Shown one piece after another: positions 35,950-43,944 of a stretch of 64,000 nt of DNA. How positions within the stretch are numbered: the stretch's first letter is position 1; every line of letters begins with the position of its first letter. A program made the translations under genes and the position numbers. Under the pieces are notes generated by a model, which made no database searches, had not been told where the DNA came from, and saw only the letters and a program-made list of their open reading frames with translations. The stretch is from positions 52,200 through 116,199 of the forward strand of contig NZ_JBHTCO010000010.1 of the NCBI RefSeq assembly GCF_042665295.1, given 5' to 3'. The stretch comes from Scopulibacillus_A cellulosilyticus (GTDB lineage Bacteria; Bacillota; Bacilli; Bacillales; Sporolactobacillaceae).

Positions 35950-37209
35950 TTAGTCTATTTCCCGATCAACATTAAGTGTTCCTTGCAATAATAAGTTTCC
36001 CGCTTTTTCAATATCTTCAGGTGTACTGTATTCTTGCGGGCAGTGGCTTTTACCATCGATACTTTTAACAAAGATCATTGCCGATTTACAGACCTCTGCC
36101 ATGTATCCGGCATCATGTCGTGCCATACTTGCTAATATCAGGTAAGGTTCGGATGAATCTTCAGCTGTCTTCTGTAATATTCGAACTACATCTGAATCCA
36201 TTTTGACTGGCTTTTGATTCTGAATAACCTCTTGATCAATTATTACTTTCCGCTTTCTGGCTATTTCCTGCCAGCACTTCTGGATTTCTTCCAAGGTATG
36301 ATTAATTCTCTCCTCAGTTTCTCCTCTTATCTCTAATATAAATTCAATTTTGCCCGGTATAATATTAGCCGCATTCGGTGATACATCTAACTTGCCTACC
36401 GTCCCTACAAGATCAGTTGGGTCATCCTTGGCAAATCTCTCAACAGATAAAATCATTTCTGAAGCAGCTGTCAACGCATCTATTCTATTATTCATCATCG
36501 TTGTTCCCGAATGATTGGCTTCACCTGTGATTGTAACTTTATTTCGATAAATGCCCACCATATTATCTATTATAGCAACGGAAATATTTTTATCTTCCAA
36601 ACGTTTGCCTTGTTCAATATGAAGTTCGATAAATGCTTTTTTGTCCTTTCTTAATTGCTTCATAGATGAATAGTTTTCTATTCCGCCCCCAACCCGATTC
36701 AGTGCATCAACAAGACGAAGACCTTTTGAATCGGATACATCTTTTAAAAAGTCAGTTGATAAACGACCGGCAAATGAACGGCAGCCAAAAGTTGAGATAT
36801 TAAAATCATTTGACTCTTCTGCGGTAAAAGATACAATGTCAATATCATGTTCAGGGGTGATACCATTTTCAATCAGCGTTTGTATCACTTCCTTTGCCAT
36901 GAGAGTGCCCAGCGCACCATCATATTTTCCGCCGTTTGGGACAGTGTCCAAATGGGAACCGATGACAATGCTTCCTGACTTTTTCCCGTTTCCCTTCAGC
37001 CTTCCCCAAATGTTTCCAGCCCCATCAATGGTAGTCTCTAAACCAAGATGACGAAGTTCTTTAATAAATAGTTTACGAACGCCAAGATCAGGTTGAGAAA
37101 AACTGGGTCTTGTAATCCCTCCCTTTGGGTCTTTCCCGAACCGCGCATATTTTTCAAGGTCGCTATTAAGTCGGTCTAAATCAATGTGCAAAGTATCTAT
37201 TAATTCCAT
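35950..37209 (-). CDS. N-carbamoyl-amino-acid / allantoate amidohydrolase (M20, HyuC/AllC type)
   Basis: 419 residues, the length of Zn-dependent L-carbamoylases, beta-ureidopropionases and allantoate amidohydrolases. Metal ligands: His86 (GSHLDTV), Asp97 (GGKYDGALG), Glu131/132 (TAEESNDF), the dimer-type HIEQG near 196 and a final His in SHCPQEYS. The enzymes split carbamoyl groups into CO2 and NH3. It closes the operon with DUF1028, Rid and HpaB genes, pointing to breakdown of a ureide, hydantoin or opened heterocycle. AAGGAGG precedes the ATG. Confidence 0.9.
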   Translation of the reverse strand: MELIDTLHIDLDRLNSDLEKYARFGKDPKGGITRPSFSQPDLGVRKLFIKELRHLGLETTIDGAGNIWGRLKGNGKKSGSIVIGSHLDTVPNGGKYDGALGTLMAKEVIQTLIENGITPEHDIDIVSFTAEESNDFNISTFGCRSFAGRLSTDFLKDVSDSKGLRLVDALNRVGGGIENYSSMKQLRKDKKAFIELHIEQGKRLEDKNISVAIIDNMVGIYRNKVTITGEANHSGTTMMNNRIDALTAASEMILSVERFAKDDPTDLVGTVGKLDVSPNAANIIPGKIEFILEIRGETEERINHTLEEIQKCWQEIARKRKVIIDQEVIQNQKPVKMDSDVVRILQKTAEDSSEPYLILASMARHDAGYMAEVCKSAMIFVKSIDGKSHCPQEYSTPEDIEKAGNLLLQGTLNVDREID

Positions 37210-37299
37210 AAAGTGCCTCCTTAAAAAGAAATTAACTTCCGGAAATATCCGGAAGCAATATATTTATATGAGAAATATCCCTGTCTTTCTTAGACATTA

Positions 37300-38733
37300 T
37301 TAATTCTCAAATTGTCCGCTTACTGGCTTGTCAATATATTGTCCAAGCCTTTTTTTACGTTTAGCATGTATTGCGTAGGCCAGGAGAATAACAATAAAGC
37401 TGATAAAACTCATAAGAACTTCCGAACGCGTATCTTGCAGAAATAACATAACGATTAGAACCGCCAGCATACAACTAATAGAAAAATAAGTTAAATAAGG
37501 GAAACACCACATTTTTAACTTCAATTTTTCCGGCGCTTCACGTTCGAGCTTTCGTCGAAGCTTTATTTCGGAATATGCAATAATTAGGTAATAAAAAAGA
37601 GAAACCGCACCGGCCGAGTTTATTAAAAACAAGAAAACAGTGTTAGGGAAAAAGTAGTCAAGAATTACACCTACATAACCGAAAAGTGTTCCTGCAAGAA
37701 TTGCCCATACCGGTACACCGCGTTTCGTCGTTTTAAAAAAAATCCGCGGCGCATCTCCCTGTTTTGTAAGGGCAAAAAGCATCCTTGAAGTAATGTAAAT
37801 ACACGAATTCAGTGAGCTTAAAACGGCAGTCAGAATAACAAATTGCATAATGGTTCCCGCTACGGGGATACCCAAGTGATTAAGCGCAATAGCAAACGGG
37901 CTTTGAATAGCCACTCCGCCAAACTTAACGTTCCAAGGTACTATGGCTACGATGATAAAAACTGAAACGACATAGAAAAAAAAGACTCTGTACATCACTT
38001 GTTTTGTTGCAGTTGCCGCGTTTTTAGCGGGATTATTAGATTCTGCTGCAGCAATGGTAGCAATTTCCGCGCCTCCTATCGAGAAAAGGACGGTTACACT
38101 GCCGATAAAAGCCGCACCTATCCCCTTTGGGAAGAAGCCGCCTTTGCTGTAAAGATTTGAAAAGCCGGGTGAATGTCCATGCCACAGACCGATCAGGTAT
38201 AATACGCCTACAGCAATGAAGGCAATAATTGCTATAACCTTTATTGAAGCTAACCAAAACTCCGCTTCACCATAAGAATTAACCGAATAAAGGTTTGTTA
38301 AAGTTAGCAGCAAGATCAGCAACAAACATAACAGCCAAGGCGGAATATTTAAATAATTCACTAGTATCCCTGCCCCCGCAACAGCTTCAATGGCCAGTAC
38401 AATCAGCCAAAAATACCAGTACAGCCAGCCGACGGTAAAACCAGCCCAATTTCCTAAAGCCTTTCTCGAATAATCAGAGATTGAACCTGTTGATGGATAG
38501 GCTACCGCCATCTCCCCGATCATACGCATAACTAAAATCATAAGCCCCCCGGCGAGAAGATAACTAAGTATAGCTGCCGGGCCCGTTGCATTAATTACTG
38601 CTCCGCTCCCAACAAAGAGCCCCGCTCCAATAATCCCGCCTAACGCAATCATAGTCACATGCCGATTACGCAGACTTTGCTTCAGCTCATGTCTTTCATC
38701 TGAAACTTGTCGCCCGGTGCGGTTTTTACTCAT
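37300..38733 (-). CDS. APC-family amino-acid permease
   Basis: 477 residues, 12 membrane segments. LRNRHVTMIALGGIIGAGLFVGSG at the first segment and the GEMAVAYPSTGS loop mark the amino acid transporter (AnsP/GabP/RocE-like) branch. It imports an amino acid or amine by proton symport. Substrate may be the compound acted on by the neighbouring DUF1028/carbamoylase genes. It starts 12 bp after DUF1028. Confidence 0.92.
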   Translation of the reverse strand: MSKNRTGRQVSDERHELKQSLRNRHVTMIALGGIIGAGLFVGSGAVINATGPAAILSYLLAGGLMILVMRMIGEMAVAYPSTGSISDYSRKALGNWAGFTVGWLYWYFWLIVLAIEAVAGAGILVNYLNIPPWLLCLLLILLLTLTNLYSVNSYGEAEFWLASIKVIAIIAFIAVGVLYLIGLWHGHSPGFSNLYSKGGFFPKGIGAAFIGSVTVLFSIGGAEIATIAAAESNNPAKNAATATKQVMYRVFFFYVVSVFIIVAIVPWNVKFGGVAIQSPFAIALNHLGIPVAGTIMQFVILTAVLSSLNSCIYITSRMLFALTKQGDAPRIFFKTTKRGVPVWAILAGTLFGYVGVILDYFFPNTVFLFLINSAGAVSLFYYLIIAYSEIKLRRKLEREAPEKLKLKMWCFPYLTYFSISCMLAVLIVMLFLQDTRSEVLMSFISFIVILLAYAIHAKRKKRLGQYIDKPVSGQFEN

Positions 38734-38745
38734 CTTTCACCCCAC

Positions 38746-39432
38746 CTATTCGTCGCCCTTAACATTATAAGAAGGCGCTCTGGCAGGTTCAATCGCCCGT
38801 ATTTTATAATCCTCAGCCTGCGGACCGTAGATCTCCCATAATTTCTTAAGATCACTTAAGGGGTCCTCACTGTAATCCACTCGAAGGTCAACGTAAGGAA
38901 TAAGCTCGTCCGTATAAACAAGTAAAGCTATAGAGTGCTCTTGATCCATCTCTCCCCCCATTTCAAAACCGACTTCAATCGACGAAATAAGTCTTTCCGG
39001 CAAAGAAACACTTTCTTGCTCAATGAAGTGTCTGCCCATAGCCTCTGGTATAGCGGGGTCACTCAAAAGGTTACCGACAGCGGCCACATTTGTTGAACAA
39101 AATTCCCCGTGAACACCTAGAGCCTTTTTTCCAGTGAAAACACTCGATCCGCCTTTAGCGTCCACTACAGCCAACTGACGGTAATCGGGATATGGCGTTA
39201 CATTCTTCATTGCCCGTACAGCAGCCTCCGCATCGTAACCTTTTTCGAGGGCGGAATATCCTATACTGGCAAGCCTGGGATCAGTAACATTTTGCGAAAG
39301 AATGACACCTGATTGTCCCCTGACGCTCAAACAACGTGCGCCAACAGCGGGGCTGCTTGAAGTAACGACAGCACCTAACGATCCCGTTGCAGAACAACGT
39401 CCCGCTACTGAAAAAGTACTCGTAATATTCAT
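38746..39432 (-). CDS. DUF1028 family protein (Ntn-hydrolase-like)
   Basis: 228 residues. The start MNITSTFSVAGR and following beta-rich domain with GAVVTSSSPAVGAR, SQNVTDPRL and GVHGEFCSTNVAAVGN are typical of DUF1028, an Ntn-hydrolase-like fold of unproven activity. Members often occur with amidases, permeases and Rid proteins. A residue equivalent to the N-terminal nucleophile would need processing after the first Thr or Ser. GGGGGAG precedes the ATG. Confidence 0.85.
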   Translation of the reverse strand: MNITSTFSVAGRCSATGSLGAVVTSSSPAVGARCLSVRGQSGVILSQNVTDPRLASIGYSALEKGYDAEAAVRAMKNVTPYPDYRQLAVVDAKGGSSVFTGKKALGVHGEFCSTNVAAVGNLLSDPAIPEAMGRHFIEQESVSLPERLISSIEVGFEMGGEMDQEHSIALLVYTDELIPYVDLRVDYSEDPLSDLKKLWEIYGPQAEDYKIRAIEPARAPSYNVKGDE

Positions 39433-39634
39433 TTTAACTCCCCCATTTCATTTGAATAAAACTGAATAGACCGGATGATTTCCGAAAATCTTTTTAAATA
39501 ATCGATTATAAACTTTTTATCACGTCATTTTTGAATATAAAAATAGTATCTTTTTTATATCTCCTTAACCTTGATCGGCCACCTACAACTCATTAGAGCG
39601 TAAGTGGCGTCACTTAAACTTTTAATCTTTCACA

Positions 39635-40063
39635 TTAATCGCCGCTTATTACTGCTTCTACATCAATTTCCATCAACATCTCCGGAAGAGCCAAACCATT
39701 GACAACCAGACCTGTGCTGCATGGGTAAACACCGCGAAAATGTTTTGCTATCACACCGTAAACTTCACTCCGATACGAACGATCAGTCACATATACGGTC
39801 ATTTTACAAATATCGTTAACACTGCCCCCCGCTTCCTCAAGTAACTGCTTAACACAACGGCATGCATTTTCAGCTTGTTCAGCGGGATTTCCTTCACCAT
39901 GGAAATTGCCTTCGAGATCGAAACCTGTTTGTCCCCTGAGGAATATACGATTTTCAGCTCTAACTGCCATACTCAACTCATTTTTGATATGATGCTTTTC
40001 TTCGCCCATGTCGGAAGGATAAAAGTTTTTTGTTTCAAATTTCCTGAATCTTTGAATCTCCAT
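39635..40063 (-). CDS. Rid (YjgF/YER057c/UK114) family protein lacking the RidA arginine
   Basis: 142 residues, the RidA fold length. GQTGFDLEGNF, AEQAENACRCVKQLLEEAG and the closing ALPEMLMEIDVEAV are family features. In RidA the imine-deaminating Arg lies in P-x-R-(S/T) before the last strand; here that position reads YPCSTGLVV, with no Arg. So it is probably not a 2-aminoacrylate deaminase but one of the Rid groups used in nitrogen catabolic operons (compare RutC-type). The ATG at 40063 is 10 bases after GGAGG. Confidence 0.88.
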   Translation of the reverse strand: MEIQRFRKFETKNFYPSDMGEEKHHIKNELSMAVRAENRIFLRGQTGFDLEGNFHGEGNPAEQAENACRCVKQLLEEAGGSVNDICKMTVYVTDRSYRSEVYGVIAKHFRGVYPCSTGLVVNGLALPEMLMEIDVEAVISGD

Positions 40064-40186
40064 TGTCAAAATTCCTCCTTATTTACATTCATTACTTTAG
40101 TAAATATAATCTGCATAACGATCGAATTCTTTAACTTTTTAACATTTCTTATGGTCAATCATTTTAACTCCTAAAATTATTTCTTA

Positions 40187-40741
40187 TTACACTTCGATTG
40201 GTTCAGAGCTTTTCAATGACCATCCTAAAAGCTGTTCGGCTTGATCTATCATTCCCGCTGCCAAATAACTGCGAATTCGGCTTGATGAGATAATCTTGCC
40301 TGAATTGCATCTTATAGGTTCCAAAGAATGCACATTAAAACGCTTACATAATGTACTTGTATCCCCATCCCGATTTCTGCCAAATCGGAAATCGGAGCCT
40401 TCCCAAATTTCCAGCGGGTTTAATTCTGAAATCTCATCAAGAAAAGCTGTAGCTCCCTTTGAAGCGTATTTAGTGTCAAAAGGCGCGATAATTAAATCAT
40501 CTACTCCAAGAATTTTAAGTCTGCGTATCTTTTCTTCGAGCGGTGTCAAAAGAATTGAATGCTGAAAATAGACTTTTGGCGGCGGATCGAATGTATACAC
40601 CACCATTGGTACTCCAAACTCTTTGGCACGTTGTTGCGCGCGGCTGATCAATATTTGATGGCCGCGATGGACTCCATCCAATGCTCCGATGGTGAGTACC
40701 GAAGAAGGAAGCTGTAAACTTCCAGCGGCATGTACTTTCAC
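40187..40741 (-). CDS. Stand-alone FMN adenylyltransferase (FAD synthetase domain)
   Basis: 184 residues matching only the N-terminal domain of RibF: GALDGVHRGHQ (HxGH nucleotidyl-transferase motif), VYTFDPPPK, and ISSSRIRSYLAAG (SSTxIR-type). The C-terminal riboflavin kinase domain (~120 residues) is missing, so it would make FAD from FMN only. It begins 10 bases after the hpaB1 stop; GTG at 40741 has AAGGGG at good distance. A supply of FAD for the FADH2-dependent monooxygenase upstream is the likely reason. Confidence 0.85.
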   Translation of the reverse strand: MKVHAAGSLQLPSSVLTIGALDGVHRGHQILISRAQQRAKEFGVPMVVYTFDPPPKVYFQHSILLTPLEEKIRRLKILGVDDLIIAPFDTKYASKGATAFLDEISELNPLEIWEGSDFRFGRNRDGDTSTLCKRFNVHSLEPIRCNSGKIISSSRIRSYLAAGMIDQAEQLLGWSLKSSEPIEV

Positions 40742-40753
40742 TTCGACCACCCC

Positions 40754-42205
40754 TTATCTTTTAACGGCCTCCGGTGCGAGGTTCGCTGCCTTACACACTT
40801 TCTCGCGCACTTGTTCCAAATCAAAGCTGTTATATGCTGCTAAATATTGGGCAAACGGCGGACTTTGGGCAAATAATTCAAAGGTAATTTTATGCCCGGC
40901 ATAGGATGAATTAAGCAAGTCGCGGGCAAAGTAGAGAAGCTTTGTCCGGTCTTCTGAAGTCCAACCGCCGACAGAATAATACTTGTCAATATATTCCTTA
41001 ACTTTCGGATCAGAAACCGTTTCTGCATCAGGACTGATGGCCAGCTGGCCGCCAACGAGTTCCCTTGTCAGATGAGCCATTGCCGGGAAGTTCGTTAATG
41101 CAAAAATCCGTCCCGTATAGAGAAGTGACTGATTGGGCATCATCAGGCCGCCCGGGCTTTTCTCCGCTTCAGCGACTGCCGCTGTAAGGTGGGCGTTAAT
41201 CCCTTCCCTGTAACTGATCAGCTGGGCAAGTTTCTCTTTTACTGCTGGAATTTTGGTCAATCCTGTCTGTTCAACATTTAATAAGGCTGTTCCGATCAAG
41301 AGATCCGCACGTCTTAAAATTCGCAGAACATAATTAAAGGCGGAATATCGATGCAGTGTGTTCCGAATATATTGGGCCGATTCGATTGAGCGGTGGAACA
41401 ATACGTTTTCCCATGGAATCAGCACGTCATCAAAGACAAGCAGCGTGTCCAGTTCATCGAATTGTGTGGACATCGGATAATTTTCAGGACTTCTTCCTTT
41501 TCCAAGCGATGAACGACAAATATGTTTTAAGCCGGGCGAGCCCATATCACAGATAAAACCGCACGCAAACGGATCCATATTTTCGTTTGTCCAATTGGAG
41601 ATGGTCGGCTTGACAAAGGCTTGATGGGCATAAGCTGCGGCTGTTTCAAACTTAGCGCCCCGTACGACAATCCCTTTGTCATTTTCTTCAACAACATGCA
41701 ACAGTGTGCCTCCGTCTTTTCCTTCAATCAGTTTACTCCGGTCGCCCTTCGGGTCGGTGTTCGCTGAAACGTGAAATAAATCTTTTCTCGCTACACGGTC
41801 AACATGATGCCTGATATTATCTGCATATGTAGGGTCAATTTCATTTAATCGGTCTTGGGCATCATAAAGGGACCACATCTCTCCAATTGTTTCATCCCCG
41901 ACACGGTAGACGACGCCGCCTAAGTCATCCAGCACCGTCTCGACATAACGACGGATCGCTGTCAGATCTTCCTTGTCCTTTGGCAGCTTATAAGGCCGGC
42001 AGATTGTATCCCCGTCCGGCAGTTTTGTTGTACAAACATCGGCGTAACGTTCTTCATGGTTCATGTCATACATGCGGGCCTTCACATCCACAATAGGTTT
42101 AAATGCCGGATGCTCGGCAACATTCTTAACTTTCTCGCCGTCAATGTAGACTTCGCGTCCATCATTTAATGATTGACGATATTCATCGCCGGTCATGAGT
42201 GTCAT
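40754..42205 (-). CDS. hpaB: HpaB-type FADH2-dependent monooxygenase, copy 1
   Basis: 483 residues, 4-hydroxyphenylacetate 3-hydroxylase family (oxygenase of two-component flavin monooxygenases, acyl-CoA-dehydrogenase fold, tetramer). The start MTLMTGDEYRQSLNDGREVY and the central VSANTDPKGDRS and CDMGSPGLKH are family features. It uses FADH2 from the reductase domain coded just upstream. The named substrate (4-hydroxyphenylacetate) is only the family default; neighbours suggest a nitrogen compound. Differs from copy 2 (51941-53392) by few residues, mainly the last ones (EAVKR versus EAVGV). Confidence 0.9.
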   Translation of the reverse strand: MTLMTGDEYRQSLNDGREVYIDGEKVKNVAEHPAFKPIVDVKARMYDMNHEERYADVCTTKLPDGDTICRPYKLPKDKEDLTAIRRYVETVLDDLGGVVYRVGDETIGEMWSLYDAQDRLNEIDPTYADNIRHHVDRVARKDLFHVSANTDPKGDRSKLIEGKDGGTLLHVVEENDKGIVVRGAKFETAAAYAHQAFVKPTISNWTNENMDPFACGFICDMGSPGLKHICRSSLGKGRSPENYPMSTQFDELDTLLVFDDVLIPWENVLFHRSIESAQYIRNTLHRYSAFNYVLRILRRADLLIGTALLNVEQTGLTKIPAVKEKLAQLISYREGINAHLTAAVAEAEKSPGGLMMPNQSLLYTGRIFALTNFPAMAHLTRELVGGQLAISPDAETVSDPKVKEYIDKYYSVGGWTSEDRTKLLYFARDLLNSSYAGHKITFELFAQSPPFAQYLAAYNSFDLEQVREKVCKAANLAPEAVKR

Positions 42206-42243
42206 ATTATTTCCTCCTTTGTTCGTTCATTTACCGACTGGTT

Positions 42244-43425
42244 TTAAATCTTGCCTCCTGCATTGTCAATTAAATATCGTCCGAGCCGCTTGGCATTTTC
42301 AGTATGCCGGCGAATCACCTGTTTAGCTTCCTCAACATCACCTTTTTCAATGGCGTTCGTCAGAGCAATGTGATCCTCATCCAATTTTGTCAGTTCTTTT
42401 TGGGCCATCTTGTCGTTTGCTTTAAGCGCCCCGCTTAAGGCACTTGACATCACAGCTTCCGCTGAAACCCTCCGGTAGGTATTAAGCATTGTGGCATTCT
42501 TCGTAACAGCAATTGTATAATCATGAAAAGCCGTATTTGCCTCGATATAATCCTCTGCGGGGACAGCTTTCCCATCTGCACTGGCAATGGTTTCCTTCAT
42601 TCTCTTTCGAAGCTCGATCAGTTCTTCATTAGAGAGTCGGCCAGTTATCTGTTCAATTGCTGCAGTTTCCAAAGCACAGCGTGTGTCTAATGCATCATTA
42701 AGCATTTCGGCATCGAGAGGACTAACAATGTAACAACCTTCTTCTTCCCGGATCAAAAGTCCATCGTTTTCTAATCGAGTCATTGCGTAATAAACGGCTT
42801 GACGTGGTACATCAAGCTGGTAAGCAAGTTCAGTGAGAGCCAGCGGCTGGTCGGGCTTAAAGCTCCGCTCAAGAACTAACTGTCGAATTTTCCTGTAAAC
42901 TCTCTCATCATTTGCTTCTTGAAAATGCCCAAATTTCCCTCGAAAATAGGCTAGCGGCATGCCTTTTTCTACTCTTGCATTTTGAACCTCAGCAAGAAAT
43001 ACGGAGTGTGTGCCTCCGGTGACTTCTTCAACAACCCGGCACTCCAGATTAGCCAAACTTTCCTTTAATAAAGGCTCGCCCAGTTCGCCATATGATATAT
43101 CTATCCCTTTAAATTTATCTGTATTTGGTCTTGCAAACTGTAAAGCTACTTCACCCTGATCTTCATGAAGGATGTTCACCCCGAATGTTTTCGACTGCGA
43201 TATTGCATGACACGTACCGGTCTTTTGGTTAATACAAACGAGTAACATTGGCGGATCAACAGATAGAGAAGTTACGGCGCTTGCTGTTACCCCGAAATTC
43301 GTTTCATCCTGCCTTGTCGTAATTACCGTGACACCACTGGCAAAGTGACCGATTACATCACGGAATAAATCACTGTCTATAAGGCGACGGTTATTAGAAC
43401 CTGATTTCGTAGTGTCAGTACCCAT
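42244..43425 (-). CDS. Flavin reductase fused to a GntR-FCD regulator
   Basis: 393 residues. The first part (about 20-170) is a complete HpaC-like flavin reductase domain (HFASGVTVITTRQ, GVTASAVTSLSVDPPMLLVC, FGHFQ). After a short linker comes a winged helix (about 178-235: ALTELAYQLDVPRQAVYYAM) and a helical FCD domain (about 245-385) with FHDYTIAV and HTENAKRL. A single protein may thus both supply FADH2 to HpaB and control its operon. First gene of the operon, 38 bp before hpaB1. The ATG at 43425 has GGAG 8 bases upstream; an ATG at 43449 lies inside the leader. Confidence 0.9.
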   Translation of the reverse strand: MGTDTTKSGSNNRRLIDSDLFRDVIGHFASGVTVITTRQDETNFGVTASAVTSLSVDPPMLLVCINQKTGTCHAISQSKTFGVNILHEDQGEVALQFARPNTDKFKGIDISYGELGEPLLKESLANLECRVVEEVTGGTHSVFLAEVQNARVEKGMPLAYFRGKFGHFQEANDERVYRKIRQLVLERSFKPDQPLALTELAYQLDVPRQAVYYAMTRLENDGLLIREEEGCYIVSPLDAEMLNDALDTRCALETAAIEQITGRLSNEELIELRKRMKETIASADGKAVPAEDYIEANTAFHDYTIAVTKNATMLNTYRRVSAEAVMSSALSGALKANDKMAQKELTKLDEDHIALTNAIEKGDVEEAKQVIRRHTENAKRLGRYLIDNAGGKI

Positions 43426-43458
43426 AATGCTCACTCCTTCGATATGCACATTAATTTC

Positions 43459-43480
43459 GGAATATATCCCTTTCTATTCC
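43459..43480. promoter_or_regulatory. Operator of hpaB1 operon
   Basis: GGAATA, 10 bases, TATTCC, followed by CCTAATTA. Same block and position occur before hpaB2 (53629-53650). Lies just downstream of the -10, fitting repression by the fusion regulator. Confidence 0.75.
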
Positions 43481-43488
43481 CTAATTAA

Positions 43489-43517
43489 AGTCTACACAAT
43501 AATTAAAAGTGTGTCAA
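43489..43517 (-). promoter_or_regulatory. Sigma-A promoter of the hpaB1 operon
   Basis: Minus strand TTGACA, 17 bases, TAGACT, ending 8 bases before the operator block. Confidence 0.8.
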
Positions 43518-43571
43518 TGCTAAATTTTCGAATAATTCCAGAATTTAAAGTTGAAAATTAATCTATGAAAA

Positions 43572-43850
43572 GTAAAGAAAACTTGCCGATTGGCAAGCCT
43601 AAAAGGCGAAGACAGAGCGAGTTAAGCAGCTACCTGAATAAACATCATTGCAGCTTTGATAAGCTTCTCTGAATAACGTCGCGCAGGAGCACCATACAAT
43701 ACTTCTCGAACTACTACGAGCTGTAACGAGAAGTTGCGATACTTCTTCGAATAAACTTCGGCGTAGGAACACCCACTTATACTTAGAACTTAAAATTGGC
43801 TTCTGCGTCGAGTTAGCAACATTGATGCCAATTTATACTTTCCTAACGTA
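43572..43850 (-). repeat. Dispersed repeat, copy C (long, about 279 bp)
   Basis: Read on the minus strand it begins TACGTTAGGAAAGTATAAAT and ends GGCAAGTTTTCTTTAC, as in copies A and B. The interior holds a long hairpin (ACTTCTCG / CGAGAAGT) and CTCCTGCGC / TCCTACGCC stretches. It abuts the T-run of the nhaC terminator. No coding potential; it fills most of the 495-bp gap upstream of the fusion gene. Confidence 0.7.
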
Positions 43851-43912
43851 AAAAAAAAGCTCGACTTTTGGTTATGTCTTAGTCATTACTAAAACAATCC
43901 GAAAGAAGAGCT
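43851..43912 (-). terminator. Terminator of the amidohydrolase-NCS1-nhaC operon
   Basis: Minus-strand stem GCTC-TT-CTTTCGG / CCAAAAG-TC-GAGC enclosing an inner TTAGT / ACTAA hairpin, followed by eight or nine T. Confidence 0.75.
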
Positions 43913-43944
43913 CTCTTAATATTCGAAAAAAGGGCTTATTATAT

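Noticed and set aside
43572..43850. Insertion sequence with transposase
   Set aside because: The element is only about 279 bp, has no open frame and no typical terminal inverted repeats, so it is listed as a non-coding repeat.
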